Assembly (NCBI RefSeq): GCF_040225985.1
Contig: NZ_JBBPEU010000002.1
Location: forward strand, 62,001 to 126,000
From: Shimia sp040225985
GTDB lineage: Bacteria; Pseudomonadota; Alphaproteobacteria; Rhodobacterales; Rhodobacteraceae
Length of the DNA stretch: 64,000 bases
Reading direction: 5' to 3'
This document shows positions 26,478 to 35,391 of the stretch, in pieces (the stretch's first letter is position 1; every line of letters starts with the position of its first letter). Both the position numbers and the translations under genes were made by a program. The notes under the pieces are model-generated. The model worked only from the letters and a program-made list of their open reading frames with translations. It had not been told where the DNA came from and ran no database searches.

Positions 26478-26563
26478 CCGGCTTTTTCTTGGTCAAAAAT
26501 ACCTCCGCCGGAGGCAAACCGCCGGTCGTCAGACCGGCAAAACCTGCGCGCCCGCAAGGGCGC
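26478..26563. repeat. Dispersed intergenic repeat, copy 3
   Basis: The core GGCTTTTTCTTGGTCAAAAA is followed by three successive hairpins: CCTCCGCCGGAGG, GCCGGTC-GTCA-GACCGGC and GCGCCCGCAAGGGCGC. It lies between the SMR gene and typA and may also act as a terminator for the former. Confidence 0.7.
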
Positions 26564-26630
26564 TCTATTTACCTCTGGCCTTTTCGCGCAACACGCTATA
26601 GGCGGGGCGCGAACAGGAAAGGCATGTAGT

Positions 26631-28451
26631 ATGGACCTTCGCAATATTGCAATCATCGCGCACGTTGACCACGGCAAGACCACCCTCGTGGACGAGCTGC
26701 TGAAACAGTCCGGCGCATTCCGTGAGAACCAGGAAGTGGCCGAACGTGCCATGGACTCCAACGACCTCGAGCGCGAGCGCGGCATCACCATTTTCGCCAA
26801 GCCGACCTCGGTCGAATGGAAAGGCACGCGGATCAACATCGTCGACACCCCCGGCCACGCCGATTTTGGTGGCGAGGTTGAGCGTATTCTGAGCATGGTC
26901 GATGGTGTGGTTCTGCTCGTCGATGCCGCCGAAGGCCCGATGCCGCAAACCAAGTTCGTGACCTCCAAGGCGCTGGCGCTGGGTCTGCGCCCGATTGTCG
27001 TTCTGAACAAGGTCGACAAGCCCGACGCCGAACCCGACCGCGCGCTCGACGAATGTTTCGACCTCTTCGCCTCGCTCGACGCCAATGACGACCAGCTGGA
27101 TTTCCCGCACATGTATGCCTCGGGGCGCAACGGCTGGGCCGATGCTGAACTCGACGGCCCGCGCAAGGATCTGCACGCCCTGTTCAACCTGATCGTGAAC
27201 CATGTGCCCGCCCCCAAGCAGGTCAACCACCAGGACGAAGATTTCCGCATGCTGGCCACCACGCTGGGCAGTGACCCGTTCGTGGGCCGTATCCTGACCG
27301 GCCGCGTGGAATCCGGTACGCTCAAAGTGGGTGCCACCGTGCAGGCGATTTCCCGCATCGGCCAGAAAATCGAACAGTTCCGCGTGACCAAGATTCAGGC
27401 GTTCCGCGGTCTGGCCCAACAGGACATCGACGAGGCGCAGGCCGGCGACATCGTGTCCATTGCGGGTATGGCCAAGGCCACCGTGGCCGACACCATCTGT
27501 GCGCTTGCGGTGGACGAACCGCTGGAGGCCCAGCCGATCGACCCGCCCACCATCACCGTGACCTTCGGCATCAACGACAGCCCGCTGGCCGGTCGGGACG
27601 GCAAAAAGGTCCAGTCGCGCGTGATCCGCGACCGCCTTTACAAAGAGGCCGAATCCAACGTCGCGATCAAAATCGCCGACACCCCCGGCGGTGAAGCGTT
27701 CGAAGTCTCGGGTCGGGGCGAACTCCAGATGGGCGTTCTGATCGAAAACATGCGCCGCGAAGGATTCGAACTCTCGATCTCGCGCCCGCAGGTGATCATG
27801 CGCGAAGAAGACGGCCAGAAGATGGAACCCATCGAAGAAGCCACCATCGACGTGGATGACGAATATTCCGGCGCCGTGATCGAGAAACTGACCGGCTCGC
27901 GCAAGGGCGAACTGGTCGAGATGCGCCCCGCTGGCGCGGGCAAGACCCGCATCATTGCGCATGTCCCGTCGCGCGGTCTGATCGGCTATCACGGCGAATT
28001 CCTGACCGACACCCGCGGCACCGGCGTGCTGAACCGCGTATTCCACGGCTGGGCCCCCTACAAAGGCTCGATCCCTGGCCGTCGCGCGGGCGTTCTGATC
28101 TCGATGGAAAACGGCCAGTCCGTCGCTTATGCCCTCTGGAACCTCGAAGATCGCGGTAAGATGATGATCGGCGCACAGGCCGACGTCTATACCGGCATGA
28201 TCATCGGTGAACACAGCCGCGACAATGACCTCGAGGTGAACCCGCTCAAGGGCAAGAAACTTACCAACGTACGCGCCTCGGGCTCGGACGAAGCAGTGCG
28301 CCTCACCACGCCGATGACCCTGTCGCTGGAAGAGGCGATTGCCTATATCAACGACGACGAACTGGTCGAAGTGACGCCGAACAACATCCGGTTGCGCAAG
28401 CGGTACCTTGACCCGCACGAGCGCAAGCGCATGTCGAAAACCACCCAATGA
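26631..28451 (+). CDS. typA: Ribosome-binding GTPase TypA/BipA
   Basis: The 606-residue translation GTPase has G1 AHVDHGKTTLVD, G2 RGITI, G3 DTPGHADFGGEVER and G4 NKVDKPDA. EF-G-like domains follow (TVTFGINDSPLAGRDGKKVQSR; SGRGELQMGVLIENMRREGFE) and the BipA-specific C-terminal domain ends VEVTPNNIRLRKRYLDPHERKR. It binds the ribosome and supports assembly and stress growth. Length equals the family's. AGGAAAGG lies upstream and a terminator follows. Confidence 0.98.
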   Translation: MDLRNIAIIAHVDHGKTTLVDELLKQSGAFRENQEVAERAMDSNDLERERGITIFAKPTSVEWKGTRINIVDTPGHADFGGEVERILSMVDGVVLLVDAAEGPMPQTKFVTSKALALGLRPIVVLNKVDKPDAEPDRALDECFDLFASLDANDDQLDFPHMYASGRNGWADAELDGPRKDLHALFNLIVNHVPAPKQVNHQDEDFRMLATTLGSDPFVGRILTGRVESGTLKVGATVQAISRIGQKIEQFRVTKIQAFRGLAQQDIDEAQAGDIVSIAGMAKATVADTICALAVDEPLEAQPIDPPTITVTFGINDSPLAGRDGKKVQSRVIRDRLYKEAESNVAIKIADTPGGEAFEVSGRGELQMGVLIENMRREGFELSISRPQVIMREEDGQKMEPIEEATIDVDDEYSGAVIEKLTGSRKGELVEMRPAGAGKTRIIAHVPSRGLIGYHGEFLTDTRGTGVLNRVFHGWAPYKGSIPGRRAGVLISMENGQSVAYALWNLEDRGKMMIGAQADVYTGMIIGEHSRDNDLEVNPLKGKKLTNVRASGSDEAVRLTTPMTLSLEEAIAYINDDELVEVTPNNIRLRKRYLDPHERKRMSKTTQ

Positions 28452-28458
28452 TCGGAAC

Positions 28459-28484
28459 GGGCCACCTTCGGGTGGCCTTTTTCT
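28459..28484 (+). terminator. Rho-independent terminator of typA
   Basis: A stem GGCCACC / GGTGGCC with a TTCG tetraloop is followed by TTTTTCTTT, nine bases past the stop. Confidence 0.9.
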
Positions 28485-28557
28485 TTGAACGTGGCGGGTT
28501 GTCAGGATCGCGGTTCTGTCGGAAGGTGGCGTATCACTTTGACAAAGCCGCCTGCCC

Positions 28558-29634
28558 ATGTCCCTGTTCTGCCTTCGACATTACACCGCCCTTCTTCTGA
28601 CCAGCCTTCTGTTGCTGTGTGCCGTCCCCGCCAAGGCCGAAGGGTTTTCCAGCGGCGCGAACTGGACCCCGGCCGAGGCACCCGACACCCCGACGCGGGT
28701 CGGTATCGCCATTCAGGTCGACCAGATCACCTTTATCGACCAGCAGGCCGAGAATTTCGGTATCGTCGCGACCCTGATCCTGCGCTTCAATGATCCCCGT
28801 CTCGGCTTCGAAGTTGCCCCCGGCGGCGAGACGTTCCGCACCATGCCACTGGATGCCTTTGTCAAACTGGCGGGTGAGAAACGGGTCAACCTGCCTGCCT
28901 TCATCCTGAAAAATCAGCAAGGGCGCCGATTTGCCCAGCAGGAAATCGTCATCCAGCACAGCCATGGTGACGTGATGTACCTTGAACGGTTCAGCGCAAC
29001 CCTGCAGGCGCCGCACTTCAACTTTCGCAAATACCCCTTTGATACACAGAAGTTTTTCGTCGAAGTTCTGTCCGTCCTCCCGGCGGATTACTACGAATTC
29101 TACCCGCTGGACGACCTGTCGGGGCTTGGCGATATGCTGGGCGAGGAAGAATGGGTGCCTTATAACGCCCGCATGGCATCGCTGGTGACAGCGGGGGCCA
29201 CGGGGCTTGAGACAACACAGGTGCAGCTTTCCTTCGAGGCGCACCGCCACATCCAGTATTACGCGCTGCGCATCCTGCTGCCTTTGCTGATCATCCTGTT
29301 CGTCAGTTGGGCCACGTTCTTCCTTGAAGAGTACCGCCGCCGCATCGACATGGCGAATGCCAATCTTCTGGTCTTCGTGGCGTTCAACTTTGCCATTTCC
29401 ACGACCCTGCCCCGTCTGGGCTATCTCACCTTCATGGATTCGCTTCTGGTGGGCATGTTCATCATCACCGGGTCGATGGTTCTGGTAAACATTGCGCTGC
29501 GCCGACTGAAACTCAACGACCGCGAGGTCCTTGCCCGCAAGATCGACCGCTATCTGGTGATTTGGGTCTACCCGTTGATGTATGCCGGCTTCCTGTTCTG
29601 GGCGATCCGGTTCTTTATGTTCTCGGGGAACTAA
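28558..29634 (+). CDS. Pentameric ligand-gated ion channel (Cys-loop receptor homologue)
   Basis: The 358-residue protein has a signal peptide (HYTALLLTSLLLLCAVPAKA). An extracellular beta-sandwich of ~210 residues contains the family's YPFDTQ motif (FNFRKYPFDTQKFFVEV). Four membrane helices follow: M1 YYALRILLPLLIILFVSW, M2 in NLLVFVAFNFAISTTLPRL, M3 SLLVGMFIITGSMVLVNIAL and M4 VIWVYPLMYAGFLFWAI. As in GLIC and ELIC, the Cys-loop cysteines are absent. It should form a homopentameric ion channel in the inner membrane; ligand and ion cannot be read. Its stop overlaps the convergent amidotransferase gene by four bases. Confidence 0.92.
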   Translation: MSLFCLRHYTALLLTSLLLLCAVPAKAEGFSSGANWTPAEAPDTPTRVGIAIQVDQITFIDQQAENFGIVATLILRFNDPRLGFEVAPGGETFRTMPLDAFVKLAGEKRVNLPAFILKNQQGRRFAQQEIVIQHSHGDVMYLERFSATLQAPHFNFRKYPFDTQKFFVEVLSVLPADYYEFYPLDDLSGLGDMLGEEEWVPYNARMASLVTAGATGLETTQVQLSFEAHRHIQYYALRILLPLLIILFVSWATFFLEEYRRRIDMANANLLVFVAFNFAISTTLPRLGYLTFMDSLLVGMFIITGSMVLVNIALRRLKLNDREVLARKIDRYLVIWVYPLMYAGFLFWAIRFFMFSGN

Positions 29635-30410
29635 AGCAGCGGGCGGAAGGGTTGGATCTCGACATCCGTTTCCGTAAACGTGCAGAAGGATCCGGGTGGC
29701 ACCGCCTGCCAGTCGCGCTCGGTCTGGACAAGGGGTTCGCTGACCACCGCGCGACCCTGCCGGCTCTTGCTCCAGCGGTGATAGATCGTCGGCGCATGAT
29801 CGTCGGACGCATAGCGCACCGCATAGAGTTTCTCACCATCGCTAAAAGCTGCCGCCAGCCGGATATGGGGCTTGCAGCCCTTGTTGCGGCTCATCCGCTG
29901 CAACAGCCCGACCACGATTTCCATCGCTTCCAGCGGGCGTTCGTCCAACCCTTCGCTCAGTCCCAGGAGGAACAGCACCTCGCTGTCGGTCGCGCCCTTG
30001 CGTTCATGATACAGCTCGTCCGGGATCAGCATATCGGCGCGGCGGCGGAACTTTTCAAATCCGCCGACCTGCCCATTATGCATGAACGCCCAGTTGTCCA
30101 CCACGAAAGGGTGGCAGTTGTTACGGCTGGTGGCCGTGCCGGTCGAGGCCCGCACATGCGCCAGAAAAAGGCGCGAACGCACCTGCGCCGTTAGCGATTT
30201 TAGGTTCGGATCGGACCAGGCCGGATGCGTGTCACGATACAGCCCCGGTACGGGCCGGTGATCATACCATGCCAGCCCAACGCCATCGGCATTGGTCTGG
30301 GTCTTGCACTCGGTCGCCTGAATGGATTGATGGATCAGCGAATGATCGGGCCGTGTGACAACATCCTCAAGAAAACAGGGTTGCCCGATATAGGCGGCCC
30401 AACGGCACAT
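29631..30410 (-). CDS. Class II glutamine amidotransferase (EgtC/YafJ-like)
   Basis: The 259-residue protein starts MCRWAAYIGQP, so Cys2 becomes the N-terminal nucleophile. It has the Ntn features NADGVGLAWY, FLAHVRASTGTATSRNNCHPFV and WAFMHNGQVGGF of class II glutaminases. There is no fused synthetase domain, and length matches the YafJ/EgtC group. EgtC acts in ergothioneine synthesis, but no egtB/egtD gene is near, so the substrate is open. It is convergent with the ion channel gene. Confidence 0.88.
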   Translation of the reverse strand: MCRWAAYIGQPCFLEDVVTRPDHSLIHQSIQATECKTQTNADGVGLAWYDHRPVPGLYRDTHPAWSDPNLKSLTAQVRSRLFLAHVRASTGTATSRNNCHPFVVDNWAFMHNGQVGGFEKFRRRADMLIPDELYHERKGATDSEVLFLLGLSEGLDERPLEAMEIVVGLLQRMSRNKGCKPHIRLAAAFSDGEKLYAVRYASDDHAPTIYHRWSKSRQGRAVVSEPLVQTERDWQAVPPGSFCTFTETDVEIQPFRPLL

Positions 30411-30422
30411 CCGACTGCTCCT

Positions 30423-30710
30423 TTATTCGCTGGTCTCCACGACCATCAGTTCACGTTCCGACGCATCGCGCGCATGGCTCAGCGCCTCTTGGTATTCGGG
30501 GCTGTGATAGCAGGCGACCGCCGTGTCCACATCGGGGAACTTTGCCACCACGTTGCGCGGACGCTCCTTGCCCTCAAGCTGTACGAACCGCCCGCCGCGC
30601 GCGATGAACGTCCCGCCATGTTTGGCAATCGCGGGGCCGGCCAGTTCGGCATATCTGCCATAGGCGTCAGCATCGGTGACGGTCACGTGGGCGATCCAGA
30701 GTGCGGGCAT
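30423..30710 (-). CDS. DUF1330 family protein (short form)
   Basis: The 95-residue protein starts MPALWIAHVTVTDADAYGRYAELAGPAIAKHGGTFIARGG and continues VVAKFPDVDTAVACYHSPEYQEAL. This is the standard DUF1330 dimeric alpha/beta-barrel core. The ATG at 30710 was chosen for GGGAGGTC-type signals nearby and family length. It lies 12 bases before the amidotransferase gene, so they may be co-transcribed. No activity is known. Confidence 0.85.
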   Translation of the reverse strand: MPALWIAHVTVTDADAYGRYAELAGPAIAKHGGTFIARGGRFVQLEGKERPRNVVAKFPDVDTAVACYHSPEYQEALSHARDASERELMVVETSE

Positions 30711-30731
30711 GGGAGGTCTCCAATTTGATGT

Positions 30732-30791
30732 CCTGCCCGGCAGTTTAGACAAAGCGCCGGGCAGGCCAAGTATTTTTTGACCAAATGGTCA
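30732..30791. repeat. Two inverted repeats between alaS and the DUF1330 gene
   Basis: The first has perfect 10-base arms CCTGCCCGGC / GCCGGGCAGG (30732-30741, 30756-30765) with a 14-base loop. The second, TGACCAAATGGTCA (30778-30791), covers the alaS stop codon. On the plus strand a TTTTTT run lies between them. Either could end alaS transcription, though neither is a standard terminator on the minus strand. Confidence 0.5.
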
Positions 30792-33461
30792 GCCTGCGAT
30801 CACCGCCTCGGCGGCGGCCATGGCGGCCTCGGCATTGCTGGCGTCTTTGGCACCCCCCTGGGCCATGTCGGGACGGCCCCCGCCGCCCTTGCCACCCAGG
30901 GCTTCGACCGCGGCGCGCACCAGATCAACCGCCGACAGAGAATCGGTCAGGTCCTTGGTCACACCCGCCGCGACGGCAACCTTGCCGCCCTCGTCCGCGA
31001 TCAACAGCACCGCGCCACTTTCCAGGCGGGACTTGTGTTCGTCCAGCAGCGGGCGCAGATCCTTGCCCGATACGCCGGTCAGAACCTGTGCATGGAACTT
31101 GATGCCGTTCACCTCTTTGGCTTCGGGCGCCCCGCCCTGCCCCGCGCCACCGGCCATGGCCAGTTCGCGGCGCAGCTGCGCGACTTCGTTTTGCAGCGCC
31201 TTACGCTCGTCCATGATGGCCTTCAGGCGGTCCAGAACCTCGGCTGGCTGCGCCTTGAGAGCGCCTGCAACCTCGGCCATGCGGCCCGCTTCGCGTTCCA
31301 GATGTTCAAACGCGGCCTGCCCGGTAAGGGCCTCGATCCGGCGCACACCCGCCGACGACGCGCTGTCTCCTAAAAGGACAAACACCCCGATATCGCCGGT
31401 CTGTTTCACGTGGGTGCCGCCACAGAGTTCGATCGAATAGGTGTCGCCATTCAGCCCCTTACCCGTATTGGCACGGCCCATCGACACGACCCGCACCTCG
31501 TCGCCGTATTTTTCGCCGAACAGTGCCTGCGCCCCGATTTCGCGGGCGTCATCGGGCGTCATGACCCGCGTTTCAACCGCGGTGTTCTGGCGAATATAGG
31601 CGTTCACGTCGAGACCGACCCTATGCAGCTCGTCCGCGCTCAGTGCCTTGGCATGGCTGAAATCAAAGCGCAGACGGTCCTCGGCATTGAGCGAGCCGCG
31701 CTGTGCCACGTGATCGCCCAGCGTCTCGCGCAGGGCTTCGTGCAACAGGTGCGTGGCCGAGTGGTTGGCCCGGATCGCGCTGCGGCGGATGTGATCGACC
31801 TCCATCGCCACGGGGTCGCCCTTGGCAATCACGCCGCGTTCCACGGTGACCTTGTGGGCGAACAGCTTGCCTTCAGCGAACTTCTGAACATCCACAACCT
31901 TGGCCATCTCGTCGCGGTTTTCCAGACGCGCCACATAGCCGTGGTCAGCCACCTGACCGCCGGACTCAGCGTAGAATGGCGTTTGGTTCATGACGATCCA
32001 GCCGGTCGCGCCCGCGTCCAGCTTGTCGGTTGCGGCTCCATCCACGACGATGGCCAGAATCTGGCCTTCGGCACTCTCTGTGTCATAGCCCAGGAATTCG
32101 GTCGCGCCGTGTTGTTCGGCCACATCAAACCAGATCGCGTTGTCAGCCGCATCGCCCGAGCCGGCCCATGCCGCCCGCGCCTTGGCCTTCTGCTCGGCCA
32201 TCGCGCTGTCAAAGCCGTCGGTGTCAACCTCGCGGCCCTTTTCCCGCAGCGCGTCCTGCGTCAGGTCAAGCGGGAAGCCGTAGGTGTCATAGAGCTTGAA
32301 CGCGGCTTCGCCAGACAGCGGCGCACCTTCGGCCAGCCCCTCCAACTCATCATCCAGAAGTTTCAGACCGCGATCCAGCGTTTGCTTGAAGCGGGTTTCT
32401 TCAAGGTTCAGAGTTTCCTCGATCAGCGCCTGAGCGCGGCCCAGTTCCGGATAAGCCTGCCCCATCTGTGTGACCAGCGATGGCACCAACTGGTGCATCA
32501 CCGGATCCTTGGCCCCCAACAGGTGCGCGTGGCGCATGGCACGGCGCATGATCCGGCGCAGCACATAGCCGCGCCCGTCATTCGACGGCATCACCCCATC
32601 CGCAATCAGGAACGAGGTCGAGCGCAGGTGATCCGCAATCACGCGGTGATGCACGTTCTTGTCGCCGTAAGGATCGGTCGAGGTGACATTGGCCGAGGCC
32701 TCGATCAGCGCCTTGAACAGGTCGGTGTCATAGTTGTCGTGCGACCCTTGCAGCAGCGCGCCGATCCGCTCCAGCCCCATGCCGGTGTCGATCGACTGCA
32801 TGTCGAGATCCACCATCGAACCGTCTTCGAACTTTTCGTTCTGCATGAAAACGATGTTCCAGATCTCGATAAAGCGGTCGCCGTCCTCTTCTGGCGACCC
32901 CGGAGGGCCACCCCAGATGTGATCACCATGGTCATAGAAGATCTCGGTACACGGACCACAGGGGCCGGTCGGGCCCATCTGCCAGAAATTGTCCGAGGTC
33001 GCGATGCGGATGATCCGGTCCTCGGGAACGCCGACTTTCTTCCAGATTTCAAAGGCTTCGTCATCGGTGTGATAGACGGTGGTATATAGCTTCTCTTTCG
33101 GAATATCGAATTCCTTGGTGATCAGCTCCCACGCAAACGGGATCGCTTCATGCTTGAAGTAATCCCCGAAGGAAAAGTTGCCCAGCATCTCGAAAAACGT
33201 GTGGTGGCGTGCGGTATAGCCCACGTTGTCGAGATCGTTGTGCTTGCCGCCGGCACGCACGCATTTCTGCGCCGTGGTGGCCCGGACATAGTCGCGCTTG
33301 TCGACGCCGGTAAAGCAGTTCTTGAACTGCACCATGCCCGAGTTCACGAACATCAGCGTCGGGTCATTGCGCGGCACCAGGGGCGAGGACTCCACGATCT
33401 CGTGGCCCTGCTTGGCAAAGTAGTTGAGGAAGGTCGACCGGATGTCGTTCAGGCTGGGCAT
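30789..33461 (-). CDS. alaS: Alanyl-tRNA synthetase
   Basis: The 890-residue class II synthetase has the N-terminal activation core (FLNYFAKQGHEIVESSPLVPRNDPTLMFVNSGMVQFKNCF), the editing-domain zinc motifs HSATHLLHEAL and CGGTHV, and a C-terminal glycine-rich DHHA1 domain (GGKGGGGRPDMAQGG). It charges tRNA-Ala and clears mischarged Ser/Gly. Length equals the family's (~875-890). It is one of several leftward housekeeping genes here. Confidence 0.98.
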   Translation of the reverse strand: MPSLNDIRSTFLNYFAKQGHEIVESSPLVPRNDPTLMFVNSGMVQFKNCFTGVDKRDYVRATTAQKCVRAGGKHNDLDNVGYTARHHTFFEMLGNFSFGDYFKHEAIPFAWELITKEFDIPKEKLYTTVYHTDDEAFEIWKKVGVPEDRIIRIATSDNFWQMGPTGPCGPCTEIFYDHGDHIWGGPPGSPEEDGDRFIEIWNIVFMQNEKFEDGSMVDLDMQSIDTGMGLERIGALLQGSHDNYDTDLFKALIEASANVTSTDPYGDKNVHHRVIADHLRSTSFLIADGVMPSNDGRGYVLRRIMRRAMRHAHLLGAKDPVMHQLVPSLVTQMGQAYPELGRAQALIEETLNLEETRFKQTLDRGLKLLDDELEGLAEGAPLSGEAAFKLYDTYGFPLDLTQDALREKGREVDTDGFDSAMAEQKAKARAAWAGSGDAADNAIWFDVAEQHGATEFLGYDTESAEGQILAIVVDGAATDKLDAGATGWIVMNQTPFYAESGGQVADHGYVARLENRDEMAKVVDVQKFAEGKLFAHKVTVERGVIAKGDPVAMEVDHIRRSAIRANHSATHLLHEALRETLGDHVAQRGSLNAEDRLRFDFSHAKALSADELHRVGLDVNAYIRQNTAVETRVMTPDDAREIGAQALFGEKYGDEVRVVSMGRANTGKGLNGDTYSIELCGGTHVKQTGDIGVFVLLGDSASSAGVRRIEALTGQAAFEHLEREAGRMAEVAGALKAQPAEVLDRLKAIMDERKALQNEVAQLRRELAMAGGAGQGGAPEAKEVNGIKFHAQVLTGVSGKDLRPLLDEHKSRLESGAVLLIADEGGKVAVAAGVTKDLTDSLSAVDLVRAAVEALGGKGGGGRPDMAQGGAKDASNAEAAMAAAEAVIAG

Positions 33462-33559
33462 GAGATGCTCACTCGCGGCTGTATTTTCAGGTTCCCGCAG
33501 GGTTTATAACCCCTGCCCGCGCCTGTCCACATCTCATACGCGCGACGCGTCAACTGGCC

Positions 33560-34117
33560 TTATATCGCGTCGATCTTTTGCATCCGGTCGCCGATGCGGA
33601 TCACGCCATCCTGTTCGATGCTGCACAGAATTCCCCGCAGGCGCAGCGCGGGGTGCCCCGGTGCCGTGATCCAGTCTTTGGCATCCGCGCCATAGCGCGC
33701 CTTCCATTTGACGCAGCCGTCATTGAACACCTCAGACACCCGAAGCACCGCGTCCCCCACCGAAAGCAGCTGACCTGCGGGCAGGTTGGATTCAGACAGG
33801 TCCATATCCACAATGAAGGTATCACCGGGATGCACGGTGTTTTCGCGGTCGCGCCAGACCAGATCCAGAACCCGTTGCGACAGGACGCTGACCTGAATGC
33901 CCGGATGCGGCATGCCATCTGCGGTGCGCAACCACGGCTGCGTGGCCCAGCGTTCACCCGGAATCCCGTGTTCTCGTGTCAGGGTGATGTTCTCCACGAA
34001 CCGGCGTTGGTTCCGGTCCGGGCGCAAGCACAACATGGAAATGGCCGCCCCATCCTTTGGGGCGGCCATCACGTCGGGCAAGGCCCGATCCATTTCTGCG
34101 CGGGTGACCTGCGTCAC
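33560..34117 (-). CDS. MOSC-domain protein
   Basis: The 185-residue protein has a MOSC-like beta-barrel: ISMLCLRPDRNQRRFVENITLTREHGIPGERW, then VSVLSQRVLDLVW, ESNLPAGQLLSVGDAVLRVSEVFNDGCVKWKARYG and GILCSIEQDGVIRIGDRM. MOSC domains transfer sulfur to metal cofactors or act in molybdenum enzymes. The conserved cysteine here would be the one in NDGCVKW. It starts at a GTG that overlaps the recA stop by four bases (GTGA), so it is translated from the recA transcript and may be induced with it. Confidence 0.78.
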   Translation of the reverse strand: MTQVTRAEMDRALPDVMAAPKDGAAISMLCLRPDRNQRRFVENITLTREHGIPGERWATQPWLRTADGMPHPGIQVSVLSQRVLDLVWRDRENTVHPGDTFIVDMDLSESNLPAGQLLSVGDAVLRVSEVFNDGCVKWKARYGADAKDWITAPGHPALRLRGILCSIEQDGVIRIGDRMQKIDAI

Positions 34118-35196
34118 GCCTCGTCTTCCATCAGGGAATCGTTGTCTTCCATCCCCGGGGGCATGTCGAACTCAAGCCCGTGCGCCGCGCGGATCTTGTC
34201 TTCGATCTCATAGGCGATACGCTTGTTTTCCTTCAGGAAAATCTTGGCGTTGTTGCGCCCCTGCCCGATCCGTTCGTCGCCATAGCTGTACCAGCTACCG
34301 GATTTCTCGACGACACCGGCCTTGACCCCAAGATCCAGCAATTCGCCGGTTTTCGAGATTCCTTCGCCGTACATGATGTCGAAATCCACCTGTTTGAACG
34401 GCGGGGCCACCTTGTTCTTGACGACCTTGACGCGGGTTTCGCTGCCGATGACCTCGTCCCGATCCTTGACCGCGCCAACGCGGCGGATGTCCAGACGTAC
34501 CGAGCTGTAGAATTTCAGGGCGTTGCCGCCGCTGGTCGTTTCCGGGCTGCCGAACATCACACCGATCTTCATGCGAATCTGGTTGATGAAGATGACCATG
34601 CAGTTCGACCGCGCGATCGACCCGGTCAGTTTACGCATGGCCTGGCTCATCAGGCGGGCCTGCACGCCGACGCTGCTGTCGCCCATGTCGCCTTCAAGTT
34701 CCGATTTGGGAGTCAAGGCCGCAACCGAATCGACCACCACCATATTCACGGCACCCGACCGCACCAGCGTGTCGGTGATCTCTAGGGCTTGCTCGCCCGT
34801 GTCGGGTTGCGAAATCAGAAGCTCGTCCAGATCCACACCCAGCTTCTTGGCATATTGCGGGTCCAGCGCGTGTTCGGCGTCGACAAATGCGCAAACGCCA
34901 CCTTTTTTCTGCTCTTCCGCGATACAATGCAGGGTCAGCGTCGTCTTACCCGAGCTTTCCGGGCCATAGATCTCGATGATCCGGCCCTTGGGCAGACCGC
35001 CGATTCCCAAGGCAATATCCAGCCCCAGCGATCCGGTCGAGGTCGCCTCGATCTCCTGGGCAGGATTGTCCGCCCCGAGCTTCATGATTGACCCCTTGCC
35101 GAACTGCCGTTCGATCTGGGCCAGCGCGCTATCCAGCGCCTTTTGCTTGTCTGCGGTTTTCTTGCTGCTCATTTCCAAAAGATCTGCCGTTGCCAT
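34114..35196 (-). CDS. recA: Recombinase RecA
   Basis: RecA pairs homologous DNA and activates LexA self-cleavage. The 360-residue product has Walker A GPESSGKTTLT, Walker B MVVVDSVAALTP, the DNA-binding L1/L2 region (EGDMGDSSVGVQARLMSQALRKLT-type; FINQIRMKIGVMFGSPETTSGGNALKFYSSVRLDIRR) and an acidic C-terminus (MEDNDSLMEDEA). An SOS box of the alphaproteobacterial type lies 52 bases upstream. Confidence 0.99.
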   Translation of the reverse strand: MATADLLEMSSKKTADKQKALDSALAQIERQFGKGSIMKLGADNPAQEIEATSTGSLGLDIALGIGGLPKGRIIEIYGPESSGKTTLTLHCIAEEQKKGGVCAFVDAEHALDPQYAKKLGVDLDELLISQPDTGEQALEITDTLVRSGAVNMVVVDSVAALTPKSELEGDMGDSSVGVQARLMSQAMRKLTGSIARSNCMVIFINQIRMKIGVMFGSPETTSGGNALKFYSSVRLDIRRVGAVKDRDEVIGSETRVKVVKNKVAPPFKQVDFDIMYGEGISKTGELLDLGVKAGVVEKSGSWYSYGDERIGQGRNNAKIFLKENKRIAYEIEDKIRAAHGLEFDMPPGMEDNDSLMEDEA

Positions 35197-35247
35197 AGGT
35201 TCAGTTCCTTATTCCACACGGCGCTGCCTGCGGCAATGCCTCGGTTT

Positions 35248-35262
35248 GTTCTTGTCTTGTTC
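35248..35262. promoter_or_regulatory. SOS box (LexA site) of recA
   Basis: GTTC-TTGTCTT-GTTC is an exact match to the direct-repeat LexA site GTTC-N7-GTTC known from Rhodobacter and rhizobia. It lies 52 bases upstream of the recA start codon in an AT-rich promoter region. Confidence 0.88.
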
Positions 35263-35391
35263 TTTTTGTTTATGAGATCAAAACAAGAACATTTCAACAT
35301 AAATTTTCCGATGATATTTTTCTGGCCCGCAGGTTAAAGAGTGGTTTACGATTGCAAAAAACATCGGGCAATCTGAGATGGAGGCGATTAA

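Noticed and set aside
26565..28559. 664-codon open frame on the minus strand opposite typA
   Set aside because: It is antisense to an unmistakable typA and has His/Arg/Gln-rich composition typical of high-GC shadow frames, with no ribosome-binding site or family motif.
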